64,000 nt of DNA. Origin: Calothrix sp. NIES-4101 (GTDB lineage: Bacteria; Cyanobacteriota; Cyanobacteriia; Cyanobacteriales; Nostocaceae). The translations under genes and the position numbers were made by a program. Under the pieces are notes generated by a model. That model made no database searches, was not told where the DNA came from, and was given only the letters and a program-made list of their open reading frames with translations. The first letter of the stretch is position 1, and every line of letters begins with the position of its first letter. The stretch is from NCBI GenBank assembly GCA_004296455.1, contig AP018280.1, positions 3,782,001 through 3,846,000 on the forward strand, read 5' to 3'. Positions 61,544-64,000 of this stretch are shown in pieces.

Positions 61544-61833
61544 TATCATAAAAGACTTTATCTTTGTAACATTGAACTTCTACAAAATAAATTGGTTCGT
61601 TAGGAGTAGTTTCTAAAGTTAAGAAAATACCATCTAACCGAAAGCTAGTTTCTTTAATTTCTTGGCTTTTAAACTCGTAAAGATTGAGATTTGTTTCGGG
61701 TTTCCCAATTAATTCAAAAAAAATCTCTGGGAATTCCTGAAAGAGCTTATAAAAAATGTTATCTGTCTTCATGAGACGAGTAGATGCTGGGCTGAAAAAA
61801 GTATAAGTCAAATATAATCAACCCAGAAACCCA

Positions 61834-62997
61834 CTAAATATTATGTAGTGCTTCTACTAATTTCTCAATATGAACCCGTTCATGTACAGCCATTAAAGTC
61901 ATACGAATACGACTAGTAGGAACTGTGGGCGGACGAATTGCTGGGGCAAAAATACCAGATTCCTTTAAATATTTTCCTACATTTAATACATCAGCAGCAG
62001 TTGCTAACTGCAAACATAATATGGGCGATTCTGAAGGAAATATTTTCAGACTTGGTAAGTTTTCCTGGATTAATGCTTGCAAATATTCAACATTGTTCCA
62101 TAATTGCATTCTTCGCTGCGGTTCATTTTTAATTATCTCAATACCTGCTAAAGCTGCTGCTGTATCTGCAGGAGACAAAGCAGTCGTATAAATCCAACTA
62201 GGGGCACGATTCCTGAGGAACTCAATTAAAGTACTATTTCCCGCCACATATCCCCCCAAACTACCCACAGCTTTACTCAGGGTTCCCATTTGAATTAATT
62301 GTCTACCTGTACAACCCAAATGCTCAACACAACCCGCACCATTTTTACCTAAAACACCCGTACCATGCGCCTCATCAACTAACACCATGCTGTTAAATTC
62401 TTCAGCAATATCCAAAATTTCTGGCAAAGGGCATAAATCACCATCCATGCTAAAAACGCTATCAGTAATAATTAGACAGCGACGGTAATTTTGCCGTTGT
62501 TGAATCAGTTGATTTTTTAAAACTGCCACATCATTATGTGGATAATCAATCACATATGCACCACTCATAACTGCCCCATTTTTGAGGCTGGAATGGTTGT
62601 ATTGATCAGATAAAATTAAATCCCGTTTACCCACCAAAGCGGTAATTGTGCCAATATTCGCCAGATAGCCAGAACTAAAAACGATCGCATCCTCAGTTTG
62701 TTTCAAAGATGCGATCGCACTTTCTAATTCTCGATGTAATTGCCGATGTCCTGTGAGTAGTCTCGAACCAGTTGTTCCCGTTCCTAATTCTTGAATGGCA
62801 TTGATTGCAGCAATTTTTAACCTGGCATCACCAGCTAAACCTAAATAATCATTACTGGCAAAATTAATTACTTCTCTTCCTTCCAAATTAATTACAGCAC
62901 CTGAACCACTGCGAATAGTTTGGACAGAACGATACCAATCGGCACGGTGGATTGTTTCGAGAGATTCTTCTACCCATGAATAAGGATTATTGGACAT
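61834..62997 (-). CDS. bioF: 8-amino-7-oxononanoate synthase
   Basis: PLP enzyme making the biotin precursor from pimeloyl thioester and alanine. 387 residues from M-S-N-N-P (62997). [20 protein letters not shown] and [12 protein letters not shown] (Schiff-base Lys) are present. KBL-type relatives cannot be excluded from sequence alone, but the length and motifs favour BioF. No other bio genes nearby. Confidence 0.88.
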   Translation of the reverse strand: MSNNPYSWVEESLETIHRADWYRSVQTIRSGSGAVINLEGREVINFASNDYLGLAGDARLKIAAINAIQELGTGTTGSRLLTGHRQLHRELESAIASLKQTEDAIVFSSGYLANIGTITALVGKRDLILSDQYNHSSLKNGAVMSGAYVIDYPHNDVAVLKNQLIQQRQNYRRCLIITDSVFSMDGDLCPLPEILDIAEEFNSMVLVDEAHGTGVLGKNGAGCVEHLGCTGRQLIQMGTLSKAVGSLGGYVAGNSTLIEFLRNRAPSWIYTTALSPADTAAALAGIEIIKNEPQRRMQLWNNVEYLQALIQENLPSLKIFPSESPILCLQLATAADVLNVGKYLKESGIFAPAIRPPTVPTSRIRMTLMAVHERVHIEKLVEALHNI

Positions 62998-63153
62998 TTG
63001 CAAGAATTATTCACGCAGAGTCGCAGAGATAGGGAAATAATGATAGAACTAAGTAGATGACCTAAGTATATTGAGAATTACCAATGATTGCAGATAACTT
63101 CAAAAAATAATATTGATGCACTCTGGGTTAAAAATAATCCCCAATCCACAATC

Positions 63154-63783
63154 CTAGACTTCCGTACTGCTCAGATGAGCAATAGATTGACGTATCCAAT
63201 CCTCAACAAAGGCATCTTTAGGCAACCCAATATCTTCGCTGACGTAGTGCAAAGCATGACTAACTTCGCTGGCTGTGTAACCAAGTGCTAACAAAGTACT
63301 TTGTACCTCTTCCAAAATACTCGGCGCAGGTCCTTGAGTAGCGACGAAGAAACCTGCTGTTTTCCGCCATTCGATTAATTTACTCTTAAGTTCCAAACAG
63401 ATACGTTCTGCGGTTTTCTTACCCACACCCGGAGCTTGAATAATTAGCTGGACATTGGTGGTGACAATCGCCTGCACTAACTCCGGTACTTCCAGCGTAT
63501 CCAGTAATGCGATCGCTAATGCCGCACCAATTCCGCTCACACTTAACAAATGTTTAAATAAATCCCGTTCCGATGGTGAGCCAAAACCATACAACAACGG
63601 AACTTCTTCGCGGATTTGGTAATGGGTGAAAATTTGGACTGTATCACCCATACTCGGTAATTGTTTCGCCAACCTCCCCGGAATCAACAAATCGTAGCCC
63701 ATACCATTTACCTCGAGGGTAAGCGTATGACGACTCCCACTACTTTGAACACCAGCAACAATTCCTTTGAGATAACTGATCAT
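63154..63783 (-). CDS. ruvA: Holliday junction branch migration protein RuvA
   Basis: 209 residues from the ATG at 63783 (M-I-S-Y-L-K-G). OB-fold domain, then helix-hairpin-helix units ([20 protein letters not shown]) and a C-terminal RuvB-contact domain (A-L-G-Y-T-A-S-E-V). Its ATG overlaps the stop of the upstream phosphatase by four bases (ATGA), so the two are translationally coupled. Confidence 0.95.
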   Translation of the reverse strand: MISYLKGIVAGVQSSGSRHTLTLEVNGMGYDLLIPGRLAKQLPSMGDTVQIFTHYQIREEVPLLYGFGSPSERDLFKHLLSVSGIGAALAIALLDTLEVPELVQAIVTTNVQLIIQAPGVGKKTAERICLELKSKLIEWRKTAGFFVATQGPAPSILEEVQSTLLALGYTASEVSHALHYVSEDIGLPKDAFVEDWIRQSIAHLSSTEV

Positions 63784-64000
63784 TCTAAGAAACCAAAATG
63801 TTTCAAACCTTCTAAAATTCCACCTGCACAAATATTCTTTGCCAGGTAGCGATTATCAGCAGGATTTTCGCTATGCCATTGAATTAACTCTGGACGAGCA
63901 TTCCCTACTATAATTCCTCTTTCTTCTCCTGCGGCAAATAAAGCAATATCATTGCCGGAATCGCCACAAGCAACGGTTTGTTCGGCTACAAATCCCCACT
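63780..64000 (-). CDS. Sucrose-phosphate phosphatase, C-terminal part
   Basis: Frame running in from the right edge, about 73 residues: [11 protein letters not shown] (HAD motif IV acidic pair), then G-I-I-V-G-N-A, H-S-E-N-P...Y-L-A-K and [12 protein letters not shown]. These are marks of cyanobacterial SPP-type HAD phosphatases, which remove phosphate from sucrose-6F-phosphate. Stop at 63780-63782, overlapping ruvA by ATGA. Sucrose synthesis helps salt and drought tolerance in this group. Confidence 0.8.
   Translation of the reverse strand, partial: WGFVAEQTVACGDSGNDIALFAAGEERGIIVGNARPELIQWHSENPADNRYLAKNICAGGILEGLKHFGFLE

Larger units (their letters stand above)
59902..61772 (-). pseudogene. 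DUF2887-family (PD-(D/E)XK nuclease-like) gene split by an IS630 element
   Basis: The N-terminal part (61544-61772) starts M-K-T-D-N-I-F-Y-K-L-F-Q-E-F-P and includes F-V-E-V-Q (nuclease-like core). The frame is cut at K-D-K-V-F-Y-D and resumes on the other side as R-F-F-T-S-I-L-L-Y-F-Y-Q to the stop at 59902. Removing 60515-61543 plus one TA gives a 279-residue protein in one frame. The C-terminal part contains tandem K-E-E-V-K-Q-E runs. The family is also called Rpn/DUF4351-like. Confidence 0.88.

Overview
This window looks like chromosome from a filamentous cyanobacterium, probably of the Nostocales. Frequent GCGATCGC (HIP1) palindromes, PetM and Ycf39 (photosynthesis proteins), a DevBCA-type exporter, a glycine-rich RRM protein, Uma2-family proteins and short CCAATAA-type tandem repeats all point that way. 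Genes are on both strands, mostly single or in short runs, with AT-rich intergenic stretches. I saw no rRNA, tRNA or CRISPR array.

Layout. 1-13.5 kb: a partial gene end, penicillin-binding protein 2, a subtilisin-like protease, RibD, a membrane GTPase, an RNA-binding protein followed by PrmA, an Uma2 protein and threonine dehydratase IlvA. 13.6-17 kb is an accessory patch: a DUF262/DUF1524 protein (defence-like), a DUF4258/YgiT-like toxin-antitoxin pair whose toxin frame has no normal start codon and which lies between two 40-bp direct repeats, and a second Uma2 protein. 17-32.5 kb: a very long GH15-like protein, MgtE with a structured leader, NagA/PurE (divergent), an ammonium transporter with a possible NtcA box, a hybrid histidine kinase, a BtuF-like protein, and an M4 protease with its emfourin-type inhibitor. 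32.7-35.5 kb is a nest of mobile DNA: an IS982-family element (6-bp target duplication) interrupted by a complete IS4-family element (11-bp target duplication) and by a 48-nt hairpin repeat. The same hairpin occurs near 6.1 kb with compensatory base changes. 35.9-44.8 kb is mostly housekeeping: an SGNH hydrolase, MiaA, GyrB, Uma2, PdxA, PetM, Ycf39 and NAD kinase. 45-54.4 kb: small unknown proteins, an orphan c-heme HAMP sensor, an MFS transporter and a 1592-residue surface protein. 54.9-59.8 kb: TetR regulator, DevB, GNAT acetyltransferase, DevC, DevA. 59.9-61.8 kb: a DUF2887 gene split cleanly by an IS630-family element. 61.8-64 kb: BioF, RuvA and the end of a sucrose-phosphate phosphatase.

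How the parts relate. The TetR/DevBCA/GNAT group reads as one regulated export locus, and the DevB coiled-coil arms both carry tandem 18-residue repeats. The M4 protease and emfourin form a protease/inhibitor pair. Three separate insertions can be undone on paper to give intact reading frames, so the mobile-element history is unusually clear. The least explained signals are the covarying 48-nt hairpin repeat, the nested inverted repeats after petM and nadK, and the mgtE leader.
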